Assembly: GCF_030272615.1 (NCBI RefSeq)
Contig: NW_026728916.1
Span: 416,639-480,638, forward strand
From: Cryptomeria japonica
Lineage: Eukaryota > Streptophyta > Pinopsida > Cupressales > Cupressaceae
Direction: 5' to 3'
Length of the DNA: 64,000 bases
Shown: piece by piece, positions 10,959 to 24,115 of the stretch
Layout of the letters: the number at the start of each line of letters is the position of its first letter
Position numbering within the stretch: position 1 is the stretch's first letter
Translations under genes and position numbers: made by a program
The notes under the pieces: model-generated
The model's database searches: none
Told to the model about the DNA's origin: nothing
What the model saw: the letters and a program-made list of their open reading frames with translations, nothing else

Positions 10959-12790
10959 ATGGCACAAGAAATTAACTACAAAACCCCAAAGTTTGATGCC
11001 ACACATTACTCCTTTTGGATGGCATGGATGGAATATCATTTGGAAACTTTTTCACCTAGAGTATGCAATAGTGTTAAGAATGGTTACACTACTCCAAATA
11101 TAGTGTTCCTAATAATTTGGAGGAAATAAAGGCACACCAAAATAATGCAAATGTTAGAGTTGCATTTGTTTGTAGTTTAAGTGGTCTAAACTTCATGAAG
11201 GTTATGGGGTTGAAGATTTCTAAGGAAATCTCATATATGTTGTAAATTGTTTGTAAACGTGATGAGAGAACTGAGTAAGTTGAGTTTAATAATTTAAGTC
11301 CTAAATTTGACAACCTAAGGATGTCATAAGATGATAAAATTGAAGGCTATATACCCCAAATAAATGAGATAGTCAGTGCAATCAAAGGGATTGGAGGAAA
11401 AATTAAAGAAGGTGGAGTTGTGAGAATAGTCATGAGAATGTTGCCTAACTAATATAAACATAAGAAGTATGTCATTTAATAAAGTTATGATATAGATAAA
11501 TAGATCTTGGATTATCTCTATGGGTTAATCTTTACCTTTGGGATTGCAGAACATAGTGATCACCATAATGAAAGAAGGGAGTGGCATTGAAAGATTCTAA
11601 GAAGAATGAACAATAACCTATTAGGAAATGACATGGATGAAGCCAAAGAAAACTTTGTGATAAGATTGAGGAAAGGATCCAAAAATTACAAAGGTAAGTT
11701 TCCCTTTAAATGTTTCAATTGCGAAAGAATTAGTCATTGTACTTCTAGATCTACTTACAAGGAAGAAAATTGTAAGATATTTGATTATGATATCAATAGA
11801 GAAGATAATTGCCTAATAGATTATAAGAATAAGAGAGTACATTATTGAGATAAGTCTAAGAATAAATTTTGTTTAATGGAGACCTACTCATCTTAAGATG
11901 AAGATGGTGATGACTCAAATGAAGAATCATATTTTTTAGCCATATAGGAAAAGAATGATCAAAGGTTTGGTAATTTGCATGTTGAGAAGAATAGTGAAAG
12001 ATAAATAATTTTGAAGACTACAGTCTATGCAAAAGTGTAATGTAAAGCTTCGAAGTTTCTTGACTTTGAAAAGTATGGTGGTCGATTAGTAAATTTTTTA
12101 GGTGAGGAGGCTACACCCATTTGTGGTAAAGGGACCATATCTATTGATGGTAAGGATAAGACAATATATTTTTATTATGTTAAGGTTTGAGATATAACCT
12201 TTTGAGTGTGATCAAAATGTGTAGTAAAGGCTAGAAGCTCATATTTCATGGGTTTAGATGTGATGTTAGAAAAGGAGGTTCTAAAAGATTACTTGTATAA
12301 GACAGAAGAAATGGGAATGTCTACCATGTCAAGGAAAATAAAGGAAGTAATTGTCTACTAGTGTAGAGTAGTGAATATTGATTATAGCACAAAAGGTTGC
12401 GATATATTAGTTTTGACAACATTGTGTAGATCATTTTCACTCATGCTAGGAGAGATTTACCAAAGATTATCAAAATTGCTAACACGGTGTGTGAGGAATG
12501 TCAAATAGGAAAGAAAACAAGGAGTTGATTCAAGAAATAAGAGTATTCTACTTCAAAACCATCATACTTGACTCATAGAAACCTATATAGACCTAAAAGA
12601 ATAAGAGGACTAAATGGTGAAAGGTATTTTATGTTTCTTATTGATGATTATTCTAAAATGACATGTGTTACATTCTTCAAAAATAAATCTGAAGTATTAG
12701 ATAGATTTAAGGTATTTAATTGTATGGTCGAGAATCAAATAGATGCTAAGATTAATTGTTTGAGGTTTGATAGGGGAAGAGAGTTACAGA
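10959..12790 (+). pseudogene. copia gag - protease - partial integrase remnant
   Basis: The ATG at 10959 opens a gag (MAQEINYKTPKFDATHYSFW..., then NSVKNGYTTP) typical of copia UBN2-type gags, stopping after 57 codons and continuing in pieces. At 11606-11848 a knuckle block (CFNCERISHCTSRSTY) lacks its last Cys. A protease-like stretch lies near 12060-12180. The GAG-pre-integrase pattern (TVCEECQIGKKTRS) is at about 12480-12530 and the integrase start at 12568 (RGLNGERYFMFLIDDYSKM). Integrase coding ends at the second catalytic block (RFDRGREL, about 12765-12788) and is followed by non-integrase residues; the glutamate of the DDE triad and all of RT are absent. Several stops. A non-functional deletion derivative. 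Confidence 0.75.
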
Positions 12791-12925
12791 GGTCAGTACA
12801 GACTATTATCATTTGTAGTGTTGTGCCCTTTGTCCTTGATGTCAAAGGGGGAGAGAACTAGAATTTAATGGAGTTTATTATTTTATGGTGGTATAAATAT
12901 TGTCATCAATGATAAAGGGGTAGAT
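12791..12925 (+). other. 3' untranslated end of copia C with purine tracts
   Basis: It contains tgtcaaagggggagaac at about 12840 and ataaaggggtaga just before the LTR. Both are polypurine-tract-like; the second abuts the LTR and would prime plus-strand synthesis. Confidence 0.6.
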
Positions 12926-14604
12926 TGTTGGAAACATGAGGTGTGTTGTGTTTGATGTCATTGTTTTTTTTTGTATGTGATTGTATGTTAAGGTGATTGA
13001 AGTGAAGTTGAAGCTGGAAGATGTTCATTTTTTAAGATATACTATATGGTTTGGAAATGAGAGTTTGAATTTTGTTATCAATAAGTATAAGGTGTTTATG
13101 TAGGGAGGTGTTTGTAGAAGGCTAGAGTAGTCAAAGTTGCAATATGTAGGAAAGAGTATTTAAAGTAGCTATGGAAGAATTCTCTATATTCGTGTAGTGT
13201 TTAGACATGATGGCTTGGAATTTTGGATATAATTATTTTATTTTGTGGATGTTGCACTATCATTTTTTTCAAGTCCTCTATTATTCAAATGGTGAAGTTG
13301 GTTGTTGTAGTTCACTGATAGTGAGGTTTTTTGTTAGGACTAATCCAAATAATTCTTTGCATTTCTATGCTATAAGAATTGTTGTTTTGCCACTTGGAGG
13401 ATGTGTTCATATGGCTTGTACAATATTCCAGTTCAGAGTTCAAGAGTTGATTTGATTAGCAAGTGCAGTTATGTTGTTCTATTGCTTGGCATGTTCAGTT
13501 GTGTTGGTTTCTAACCAGCTTAGTTAATTTATATTATTTGTATCAAACTCTTATGGTTTTGATATACATTGGAGGTTGAGTTAAATTTTAATATGGATCT
13601 TACGGAAACATATTTAGATCCACATTGAGTATTTTGTGTTGGGTGATGTTTTTGGGTTAACTGGTTAATGTGCTTTATTAATTTTCTACACATTATATTT
13701 GATACCAATTTTAAAGGATATTTAAGCATATGTGGTTTATTGGAATCAACTTAGAAATATGTGTTTTGATGTGTTTGGGTCTCATTTATCTCCCAGAGTG
13801 GACCACATTGTGTTTTATTATTGTGGGTGGTCAACTTTAAGTAATTGATGCATACTCTAACTATGCCTAACTATACCTGACCAAGTTGAGGGTTTCAATA
13901 AATAACATAGTATAAATGGATGTGTAGATAGATGATTTGGTGTGTGGATTGTTGTCAATTGTATGTGAATTATGTGCAAGTATATTTGGAGAATCATAAT
14001 TATACATTTTAGTTTGTAAAGAGCTTTGACAATCATATCTTCAGTTTTATAGTGTTGTGTGACAGAGAATGAAGTGAGTTGTGTTTTCTATGTTATTATT
14101 TTCTTGATAAGGTCTCAGGGTAAGTTCCATGACTGTTACATCTTCATTTCAATTCCTTATTTCCATGCACCTTGGGAAGATAGTGAGTCCATGTTGTAGC
14201 CTATCTAGTCTTTGTATCTTTCTCTAGAGAAGTGCACTTCACTAATGCAATCCATTGTATCGTGCTTTGGTATTTTGCATCTCACTAATGAAAGTCCCTT
14301 GTATCTTGCCTTGTGGTTGTACACCATAGTCTTCTAAGTCCAATCAAGTGCAATGAGCTCCTTGGCCTTGGGCCTAAAACATTGTAATGAGTTATTAATA
14401 TTGTGAGTGTGATTCTCACCATAGTTTTTCATTTCTTAGGGTTTTCCACATAATTCTAGCGCTCTCTGGTGTGTTGTTCTTAGTGGTTTCATGTTTCATA
14501 CTTTTAGAGATAAGTTAATTGTGGTTTGAATTTTAAAGGATTAAAAAGAAATTATTTTAAATTATTGACTGATTCACTCCCCTCTCAATTTTGTGGCATT
14601 TTCA
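12926..14604 (+). repeat. 3' LTR of copia C
   Basis: It begins TGTTGGAAAC after the purine tract and ends ...gcattttca at 14604, homologous to the 5' LTR end at 10900. About 1.68 kb. The predicted target duplication is atact (14605-14609), which cannot be tested because the 5' side is truncated. Confidence 0.7.
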
Positions 14605-17600
14605 ATACTAAGTGATACACAAATATCAAGAAATATAGTTCATTACTAGAGGAAAAAACATACTAAGATTCATATGCAATAAATTTGAAGTTGATTTAGG
14701 AAGGAATAATTTATCTTTAGTATCATTCCACATAATAGTAGACTACAAACATCTTCACCAAACCCTTCAATAAAAGAAAGTTCATTCATTTTCTAGCTTT
14801 GTTTGGGATGAAAAAGTATCTACTTTAAGAGGGTCTTCTTATTCCTTATTACTCTCTCTATTAATGGGATCTCTTTCTCTTATGGTGTGGCTTCATATTT
14901 TGGAGGGATCTCTATGTATATGGGTATCTAACATGGCCTCATTTGTTGGGACCTATGTTTTAACATAGCTAAGATATTCTTAAGTGGTGTGTTAGTGTAG
15001 TTTTTTGTTTTCCTTATGTTAGGGGATATTTATTTTTCCTACACATATTATTTACCCTTTCTTAGGTTATTAGGAGTGGTTAATATGAGGACACATTGTG
15101 AAATACTCTATATGCATGTGTAACTCTCACCCTTACATGGATAGTTGAGTTACACACTCTTCTTTGGATTATTTTTCCACCTCTCATAATCACTATTTAA
15201 TATTTTTCTAAGTGAATTATGGGGTAGTTAGGTTTCTCACCCTCTTTTAGTTTTATGTGCCACCTTTGATAACTCCTTTCATTTCTTCATGGAAGGAGGT
15301 TGTGCCACATGTTTTAGCATATTACAAAGTAGGTAGAACCTCCCACTTTTTATGTGGAATGGGAGTTAATGCATTCCTTGCATGTATATACCATATTTTG
15401 GGTATATAAAGAGCACTCTACTCTCTCATTCACTAGTTTAGTGATAGTTTGATGAGAGTATGGAGAGTCTTCTCAAAACAATATATTTTTGTCTTATTTT
15501 TTTCCTTTAATTCCAAATTTCACTTTGAATTTATTTATTCTAATCTTTGGTCAGGTATTGTTTGGAGTTACATATGATCAATGACCAACATGAGATCCTA
15601 TCTTATATATCACTTCTTGCACAATCTACCATTATTATAATATATAAAAATATAGAAAGATCTAGAGAATATTTTTTAATGTATTAAACAAAAATAATAA
15701 TATAAATATATTTTGTAATCCTTCATAGTGATGCATTAATTGAATAACTACATTATCAAACCTTAGTATTTAATTATAATGTAGTGTGTATGCTAACATG
15801 TGAACTAGAAGGACATAAACAATGATGTAAAATACCAAATACACACAAATTAACAAAACATCAAGATAGGATGAAAAAGGAAGAAAAATAACAAAAAAAA
15901 AAAAGAATAAAGCAAGAACCCCAAATATTGTTAAACTTTCCTTTTTATGCAATGATGTTTCCTATATTCTTGGTTGGATGTGTGCTAAAACAATGGTATC
16001 ATATCAATATGGTAGCTCTCTATTTTATCAAGCTTGCATGAAGATGGTGTGAGTGCTCAGAGATTGTAAGTTCAATTGTTGCATAATGAGAGAATGAGGA
16101 TTGTTTTTGGTTAGGTTCTTGAATTGGTCAAATAAAGGGCTAGGATCAAGAGAAGAGATTTAAGGGATAAGATAGCTTAGGGATCTCACATTCAATGTGA
16201 ATTTGACAAATGTCAACATGTCAGAAGGTGAGAGGAAAAGGTGGTTCAAGGAAGAGTGTAAAGAATATTTTCTATAATGGCATTTCTTGTCCTCACACTC
16301 CAAGGTACCTGGGGGAAAGGAATAAAGGAGTTATTTATTCCTTGGAAGGGAAAAAAATTGAAGAGGAAGTGTAGCATAGTAAATTGTACTCCCTTACAAT
16401 TTTGTCCTTATTTGGTCCCTCACCTTGGTGTTCATGTCCCAAGGTCTAATTGGAACCCTAATTCTTCTCACACCATGTAAATAATTCATTTTTCAACATG
16501 CACACTTTTTCCCCCTATTTCATATATCCTTGAATGGTTAGGACTAGGGTGATAGCACCTTGGTCCTTATGGACCAAAGTGCCCAATGTCATGGTCCTCC
16601 CAAATAGGGATGATTTTGGTATCTCATAATGGTCATTAAATTTGAGTGGGAATTATGATTCTGTGTCAACTCATGTCATAAAATTGAGTTGATTTTCAAA
16701 TGCCAAGTATTAAAGGAGGTCTACCCCTCTCATTTTGACAAGACACACACATCAAATCAAGCCAAAATCACACAATCAATCACTTGAATTCAAGTTAGAA
16801 AGAAATCAATGTTCTTTCACTCATTTGAAAAAAAGTCCATGTTCTATGTTTATGAAGACTACATGAAACCCTAATTCCTTATGGAGACAAATAAAAATCC
16901 ATGAAAAGGTATGTCAGTAGTTCTTCATACATTATTCAACATTACCCTCCAAAGGAGATCACTTTCATTAGGGTAATTCATTTTCATTTCATTTTTATTT
17001 CATAGTTAATTCTAAAACCAAGGTTTGACCTAAGACAAACCCCTATTCTCAACCTATTTCCCTTCTCTACTATGCATAGGAACAAGTACAAAGCTAAAAT
17101 TTTTAGGATCAACATTATTCAAAGATGAACAAGATCCCCTTTAGATGACAAAATGTTTGGATGACTAGAGCAATGGCAATACCAGTTTCAAAATTTTAGG
17201 ATGACCTTTTTGGAGTAAATCTAAAAAATCTTACATTACTCAGATCTAGGTTTGTATCTTTTTCTGACGGTTGTAGCTCACTGTTTCTGCATTATAACAT
17301 CAATTCCAACATATTTACCCTAATTTCAATATTTTTACAATTCAACTTAAAAATATGGAATCAAGCCCTAATCCAATACAGCTAATTAGAATTCTTAGCT
17401 CTATCCTTGTTGATTTGGGGCTAGGTCTATTAGGTTTACCCATTTTTAATGTACTATCCCCTAAGGAAAAATTAGTGGTCTTCTCCTTCCTATGGTGGAA
17501 ACCCTAATTTTCACCCTTTACAAGAAGTACTAGCCATTTAAGGTTGAGGTGGTCATGGGTTAACTTTATTGGCTAATCTTTGGGATTAAAAATGTGTATA

Positions 17601-18699
17601 TGTTTAGGGGCGAATGATTATAAAAATAATCAAGGATTGGGAGGCAAGTGGAAAATGTAGGAGGATGTGATGGTTGGAGAGAGAATGAGTGAAGACAAAT
17701 AAAAATTCAATTTAATTCCAAGTTAAGAAAGAGAGATTAAATTAAATAAATAAGGAGGTTTATTTAATTTAATTGGAGGTTTATAAATTAAATTAACTCA
17801 TTTTGGAAAAAACAAATGGATGAATGATATTTGATTAAATAAATATGGAATTTATTCAATCAAATGGGATCAAAATGTTAGATAGATAGATTAATTAGTT
17901 AAATTATTTTAGCTAGGACCGCAGAGGAAATGAGATATGATTAAATAACTAAATTATTTAATTAAAAGCTAGACTTTAGAATAGAGTGAATAATGAAAAT
18001 TAATTTGATCAAATAACGATGATCAAATTTAGGTGTCTACACTTGGATAACTCATATTTAAACTATAGTTTATATTTTAATGATTGTATTACACTCTAAC
18101 CAACAATATAAACATAATAAATAATCTTCTTAATAGAAGGAATAAGAATATGTTTAATTAAACTATATTTACTATTATGTAATCATTACATTATATTCAA
18201 ATTATTTTGTAATGCATCAATTCAAGCAAACACACATAGAAAATCCAAATTAATTTAGTGTGGTTGGAGTCTATAACTAGTGAAGTTCAGATACAAATAT
18301 TGTATGAGATGACCCCATGAAATTACTATGATTTTTATCTTAACTTTCTACACTCAAAGACAAGTGTTAAAAATTGGATATTGAAAAATTGAGTTAATTT
18401 TGGAATGAAAATACTAAATTGAAATATTTTCTCCTCTATATACTCCACAATATAACAAGTCATCTATCATGTACACTTATAAATTGAAATTTAAATATGT
18501 TTATGGGTGACAAGGATTCCATGTTGAATGTAATGATATGATAAATATCATAATTTAAAAACAATGATGCATATCATGAAGCTAGGAGTGAAATACTATG
18601 AAGAAAATAATAAGGATCAAGAGTTGGCTAGATCTAGAGAGAGGAAAGTAACATGGTCATGGGCTAGTATTTGATCATATTTACATTTCAACCTATCTC
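14605..18699. other. AT-rich spacer with LTR-like debris
   Basis: No coding region is recognised. Promoter-like spots (15403-15410, and a second near 16700-16730 with a pyrimidine-rich start) and LTR-like composition suggest old LTR fragments, but no paired ends were found. Short A/T-rich repeats of aaattaaataaa type fill 17700-18010. Confidence 0.45.
15403..15410 (+). promoter_or_regulatory. TATA-like box in LTR debris
   Basis: TATATAAA is followed 20-30 bases on by a pyrimidine-rich start (actctctcattcac), the layout of an LTR U3/R promoter. No coding unit follows it closely. Confidence 0.4.
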
Positions 18700-18960
18700 T
18701 CTCATTGGTTCTTTATTTTGAATTTCTCTATAAATGTTTAGCTTTTAACTAGTACAATATTTTCTATATAATGGTGAGGAAGTTTTCATTGTCTTTAGTT
18801 TATTTTTGTTTTATTCAACTCAAAACATTTGGGAATATTATAACAAATTAGAATATATTAATGTAATATCTTTTTTTTTTTTCCTCATTTAAAGAAAAGT
18901 TAATTTTATAATATTTTTTTGTTGGTGTCTCAAATGGGGAATTACATCTAGTATCAGAGC
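18700..18960 (+). repeat. LTR end plus PBS remnant of another copia
   Basis: ctataaatg (about 18730) is TATA-like. The sequence ends ggggaattaca at 18946 and is followed by TAGTATCAGAGC (18949-18960), an initiator-Met PBS with one change. This LTR end does not resemble the LTR at 22238-22711, so it is probably not the 5' LTR of element D. Confidence 0.5.
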
Positions 18961-19229
18961 CCATATTGTAGCACTAGAATCCCTAATTATTGTTATTGAG
19001 TGTGCTTTTTGGTACTTGATGTATGGTTGTTCAAGTAATAATTCTTGAGAATTAATTATTGTCCTTACTACTTTGGTGTGTTATGTGGTAATTTACAATT
19101 TTTGTAATAAATCAACCATAAAAATATGTGTAGGAAGATGCCTCATAGGTCCTATTGAGCTTCACTAGGAATGTAAGATACCTCAATTGAGACTCTCCTA
19201 AATTGGAAAATTATTTCTTCTTTGTACAT

Positions 19230-21968
19230 TAATGATTTCATTCTCCCACTTTATGCCAAGTTCATCTTCTAGGGCCTTGCTTACTCATTCAAATTCAAAA
19301 AGTAAGCTATGGCATGAGTGGTTTGGTCACCTCAACTACTGCTATCTTTAGCAGCTAAGCACTAAAGACATGGTCACAGGTCTACCTCAAATCAGTTTTT
19401 CAAAGGGTGTATGTTTAGGTTGTTCCATGGGCAAGCATCCCGAAGAGAAGTTTGATAAAGGGAAAACTTGGAGAGCTTTGGAAGTTCTTCAACTTGTTCA
19501 TAGCGATGTAGCAGGTCCATTTCTAGTACCTTCATTTAGTAAGGCCCGCTATGTTCTTACCTTCATTGATGACTACTCCCACTTCACTTGGGTCTACTTT
19601 CTCATTCATAAGAGTGAAGTATTTGATAGATTTCAGGACTTCAAGACTCGTGTGGAGAAGCAATCAGGGAAAGTGGTCAAGATTCTTCGCACAGATAATG
19701 GAAGGGAATATGTGAACAAGAGACTTGAGGATTTTTGTACATTTGAGGGGATGGATCTTTAGCATTCTATCGCATACACTCCACAGCAGAACGGGGTTGC
19801 AGAACGCAAGAATAGAACTCTCAAAGAAATGGCTAGCTATATGATACATGCACGTTCTCTTGATCCTACCTTTTGGGCAGAGGCTATCAGTTGTGCCACA
19901 AACATCCAGAATCGGGTTCCTCACAAAGCTTTGCAAGGTATTACTCCTTTTGAAGCTTGGTCTGGTAGGAAAGTGATTGTGTGACATTTCAGAGTCTTTG
20001 GGTGTCCAACATGGGCTCGCATACCTCCGTCGAAATGCAAGGCATTGGAACCTCAAAGTCGGCCTTGCATATTTGTTGGATATCTTGAGGGTGCTAAGGC
20101 ATACAGATTGATGGATCCAGAGACACATGAGGTATTCATTGCGAGGAGTGTTCACTTTGAGGAAAGCTCTCCTAGCTTAGCCTCTCTACCTCCTCCACCT
20201 TCCTCCATTATGGATAGTGATGTTAGTGATTCAGATGATGAGATTCCTTCAACTCTGACTCGCAGGGTTACACCTCCGCAGGGTCCTCTTGCAGTTGAGG
20301 AGCCTCATTCTCTACCTCCACCTAGACCTCGTTGGGCTCGACAAACACTTGAGTCCATGGGTTCTCTTGTTGGGGATCCTTCAGATACACAAAGAACTCG
20401 ATCACAACATCAGGATCTTCCACATGAATTCATTGCTACCGCTTCCAATCCACAGACATTTAGGGAAGCATCAGGGGTTCCTGAGTGGGACCAAGCTATG
20501 GAGGAAGAGTATAGTTCCTTGATGAGGAACAACACATGGGATCTAGTCCATCTCCCTAAGGGGAGAAAGATGGTTCGATGTAAGTGGATCTATTGGACCA
20601 AGTTTGCAGCAGATGGTAGTGTGGATAAGTATAAGGCTTGGCTTGTTGCAAAAGGTTTCTTGCAGGTTGCAGGTGTTGACTATACTGAGACCTTTGCACC
20701 TGTAGCCAAGATGAACTCCATTCGTTTGACACTTGCTATTGCTACAGCTCATGGTTGGGCTGTACATCAGATGGATGTGAAGAGTGCTTTTCTTCATGGT
20801 GATCTTGATGAGGAGATTTCTATGGAGAAGCCACAGGGTTTCATCCAGGATACTTCCTTGGTTTACAGACTAAGGAAATCTCTCTATGGCCTTAAGCAGG
20901 CCCCCAGGGCTTGGTACACCAAGATGGATTCCTTTCTTCTCTCTGCAGGGTTCACCAGGTGTCTACATTTTGCAACAAGATGACTCTCACTTGATACTTG
21001 TGCTCTATGTTGATGACTTGATCATTACAGGGAGTACTTCATCCATCATTAGTAGGGTCAAATCTACTTTGCATGATAGATTTTCTATGACTGACTTGGG
21101 TCTTTTGCACTACTTTCTCGGGATAGAGATTTCACAATCACCTTCCAGGATTACACTATCACAGCCCAAGTATGCTCTTGATCTACTTGCACGCTTTCAT
21201 ATGGCTGATTCTAAGCTTGCCCCGACTCCCTTTGTTTCAGGAGTCAAGCTTGAGGCTCAATGTTCTTCTCCACTAGTTGATGCTACTTTGTATTGTCAGC
21301 TTGTGGGTAGTCTCATCTACTTGACTCATACATGCCCTGATATTTCCTTTGCAGTTGGCATGGTTTCCTGCTTCATGTAGGATCCACATGAGCTTCATTG
21401 GAAAGCCACCAAATGCATCCTTCATTACATCCAGGGTACACATCACTATGGGATTCACTATGTAGCAGGCACAGGACTTCGCTTGGTTGGTTACACAGAC
21501 TCCGATTGGGCTGGCGATCTAGTTGATCGTAAGTCTACTTTTGGTTATAGTTTTCACCTTGGTTCGGACCCCATTTATTGGTAGAGCAAGAAGCAACATG
21601 CTATTGCTCTCTCTTCGACTGAGGCTAAGTATCGAGGCACTGTTAATGCAACAACTAAGACCATTTGGCTCTAGCAGATCCTCACAGAGTTTGGATTCAC
21701 CACTCCACGGCCAATAGTTCTACATTGTGACAATCAGAGTGCTATTGCAATCTTGAAGAACCCGATCCAGCACCAGTGGACCAAACACATCAAGATTCAT
21801 ATGTACTATATCCAACAGCTCATCCAGGAGCAGGTCATTAATTTGCAGTATTGTCCTACAGCAGAGCAGGTTGCTGACATATTCACCAAACCTTTCATCG
21901 AGAGTAAGTTCCAGCAGTTGCGAGCTCTCTTGGGGGTGCGGGATGTGTCATTATGGGGGCTCAACTGA
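19230..21968 (+). pseudogene. copia pol: integrase - RT - RNase H
   Basis: The single main frame gives the pre-integrase block (SKLWHEWFGHLN, CLGCSMGKHP), the integrase core with D (HSDVAGPF), D (TDNGREY) and E (NGVAERKNRTL), the RT start (MRNNTWDLV...KWIYWTKF), VHQMDVKSAFLHGDL, LKQAPRAWY, then LYVDDLIITG, and RNase H with YTDSDWAGD, SSTEAKY (E changed to K) and HCDNQSA. It ends QVADIFTKPF...at 21968. In-frame stops are at 19349, 19760, 19982, 21378, 21582 and 21672, and a short deletion/frameshift lies near 20958 between SAGFTR and VYILQQ. Three stops replace Gln expected in the family (CAG to TAG). Not functional, though integrase and RT catalytic residues remain. Confidence 0.9.
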
Positions 21969-22237
21969 CTTCTCCTTCCTCTCTTATGGGGGGGACTTTT
22001 TCCTCTTTGAGGTTTTGTCCTTCTTCTTTGAGAGTCTTTTTTACATTCATCTCTCTTTTGGGGGGGAGTTTTTTCCCGTTGGGTTTTCTCCCTTTCTCCA
22101 TTTGTGAGAGATTGCATTGCATAGTTTTGCTTGCATTTACATATTGTACATGGGTACCTATCATGGCCTAGTAGCCAGGACCCATCTTGCATTGTTGACT
22201 TGAGTCTTCATTCCCCTAAGTTACACTTAAGGGGGGG
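21969..22237 (+). other. 3' UTR and polypurine tract of copia D
   Basis: It holds three imperfect repeats of tcttatggggggact type (G-run plus pyrimidine tract, 21970-22090) and ends with ttaaggggggg (22227-22237) immediately before the LTR. Small ORFs here are composition artefacts. Confidence 0.7.
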
Positions 22238-22711
22238 TGTTGGTGTAAATAAATATTCATTTTGGATATTATTACACTTACTTAAGTTAACTTAGGATAA
22301 TGCATCTCTTCGTAGTTTGGATTTGAGACACTTAGGGAAGTGTGCACATAGGGATAGAGCTTGTAGGAGAAATTCCACCTTTTGTGGTCTTATTTTGCTG
22401 TTACACTCCACATTCAGTGGGTCATCCACCTATTGTGGAATATTATATTATTTCTCCTACCTACCCTTAGTATTTCTTACCTACCCTTGTTTCTCATTGA
22501 GCCACATGTCATATTTGTGTGCTCATACATCCATATGGCCTTTCCTATATAAGCAGGCCTCTATTTATTGTATTGGTTAATCGAGCTGATCATTTTGCAT
22601 ATTGATGAGAATACAGTTTGATCTTGTCATTCTATTGTCTCTTTTATGCTTTTCATTGTGCCCTTGATCTTGGAAAAATCCTATAGGATCCCTCCAAAGG
22701 TTCTGCTAACA
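22238..22711 (+). repeat. 3' LTR of copia D (474 bp)
   Basis: It runs from TGTTGGTG after the purine tract to TTCTGCTAACA. A TATA-like TATATAA lies at 22546-22552, followed by the probable R region. Confidence 0.75.
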
Positions 22712-23057
22712 TTTTCTTTTTCCTCGGAGGAGAGGATTTGGCTCATGTCACACTAGTCCTTTTGATTGACAACTAGGAATGAGACCTTCTAGTGTGCTCA
22801 GCCAAAGCAAATGATACAACTGCTTGGCTTGTTGAACCCAACTCAATCTCCTTCGCTTTTCTGGGCTATTGTTGAGTATCTTTCGATAAGGTTGATTCTT
22901 GAGGGTCAAAGTCATTTCAAGGAGAGTCCTCAAAAGAATCTACATCTACATTGTGTTTATCCCACTCCTCAAAATTTTTATCCAAAGGGTAGTTTTCTAT
23001 ATAAACTTAGGTCTATTGAACTTCTTGTCAGTATGTCCAAAAAGATAACTTCCTTCT

Positions 23058-24109
23058 TTATGGCCATTTATCATTGTCCACCCTCCTAAGAAAAGTTGTA
23101 TAAACTGGTTTAGATGGATTTTCTCTTATAGTTGGGTCATAAAACTTTAACCATGGTATTCGTTCTTTGACAGGAATACCATTTAGCTCCACATATAATT
23201 GAGAATCATTTCTTGGAAGGTTAATCTTGGCTTTCCAGGATTCACGTGGCTCATGCACTATAGGATTATTTCTCCTTGCTAAAAATCCATTTGGATCATA
23301 ACTCCATGGGTCATCAATAACCACGAGACCCAATTGTATCAATTTTGAAGTGAGCACTCCCTCTATGAGGAGTCTTTTTATTAGACCAATAGGACCTATC
23401 ATTTTACAGTCCTAGGTGACAGTGATGTCATTCTTGCCTATGCCTATATAATTTTCAATCATAACTAATTGCCTAAAAATATCTAAGGCCAGTGTATGAT
23501 TAGTTACATAAGTGGGGAGGCGAAAAGGCTTGTCGATAAAACCATGTACTCTGACAAAAGAAAAATACTTACCTAGAAACTAGTCACAATAGGGGCTACG
23601 TGTAAACATCCAACCAATTTTCTATAATAGGAAATAGGAAATATAAAATGAGACTTCCATCACTAAATCTTGCATGGTAAGTGTTAGGAAACAATCAGCA
23701 AAAGAATATGCATCATGTGTGGCAGATAGTATGGGAGTCTATATAGTCACAGGCTTTCACCTATTGTGCTCATAAAAAAATGATAACTTAATATATTGAC
23801 TGAGAAACCCCCATTCTAATGCAAGAACATGTGAAGCAAAAAATGAGTGTACCTAAATCTATAATGTGTCTTGAAGTGTATTAATTGCTTTTCTATTCTG
23901 TGGGCAATAATCTCTGAGAAGTCATACAGGAAAGATTCATTTTGCTTCTAGAGTTTGAACAACACACCCATTTGGAAAGTATAGATGTGCATATTATTAT
24001 CAAGGCCACAAACATAGGCCAACATTGAGGTGACTTCTTTCAGGTCATTTTACTTCAAATCATTGAATGCCAATGGGGATTTTGAAAGCTCAGTGAGATT
24101 CGTCTCCAT
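23058..24109 (-). pseudogene. unrecognised decayed ORF
   Basis: Starting at the ATG at 24109, the minus strand gives protein-like sequence (METNLTELSKSPLAFND..., NESFLYDFSEIIAHRIEKQL) through about 100 codons with a few stops. After a frameshift it continues as FIDKPFRLPTYVTNHTLALD and the open stretch 23402-23058 (DDPWSYDPNGFLARRNN, then ESWKAKINLPRNDSQLYVEL). Together it spans about 350 codons. I see no integrase zinc finger, DDE pattern or other domain I can name. It lies on the same strand as, and 3' of, gypsy RNase H, so it could be an extra 3' ORF of that element or part of a different transposon. Function not assigned. Confidence 0.4.
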
Positions 24110-24115
24110 TGCAGT

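Larger units (their letters stand above)
10370..14604 (+). mobile_element. Ty1/copia element C, internally deleted
   Basis: A truncated 5' LTR (10370-10900), PBS, gag, protease-like and partial integrase regions and the 3' LTR (12926-14604) are in order on the plus strand. The rest of integrase, RT and RNase H are missing: coding stops mid-integrase near 12785 and continues straight into 3' UTR sequence with purine tracts. The two LTRs are clearly homologous but well diverged, so the element is old. Confidence 0.75.
19230..22711 (+). mobile_element. Ty1/copia element D, 5'-truncated
   Basis: GAG-pre-integrase, integrase, RT and RNase H on the plus strand are followed by a G-rich 3' UTR, a purine tract and a 474-bp LTR. 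Gag, protease and a matching 5' LTR are absent. It is the best-preserved pol in the window. Confidence 0.8.

Noticed and set aside
20289-20797. Extra ORFs inside copia D on both strands
   Set aside because: Shadows of the pol frame, which carries all the motifs.
21806-22192. Overlapping ORFs on both strands after copia D pol
   Set aside because: They fall in the G/C-run-rich 3' UTR; the residues follow base composition and no domain is present.
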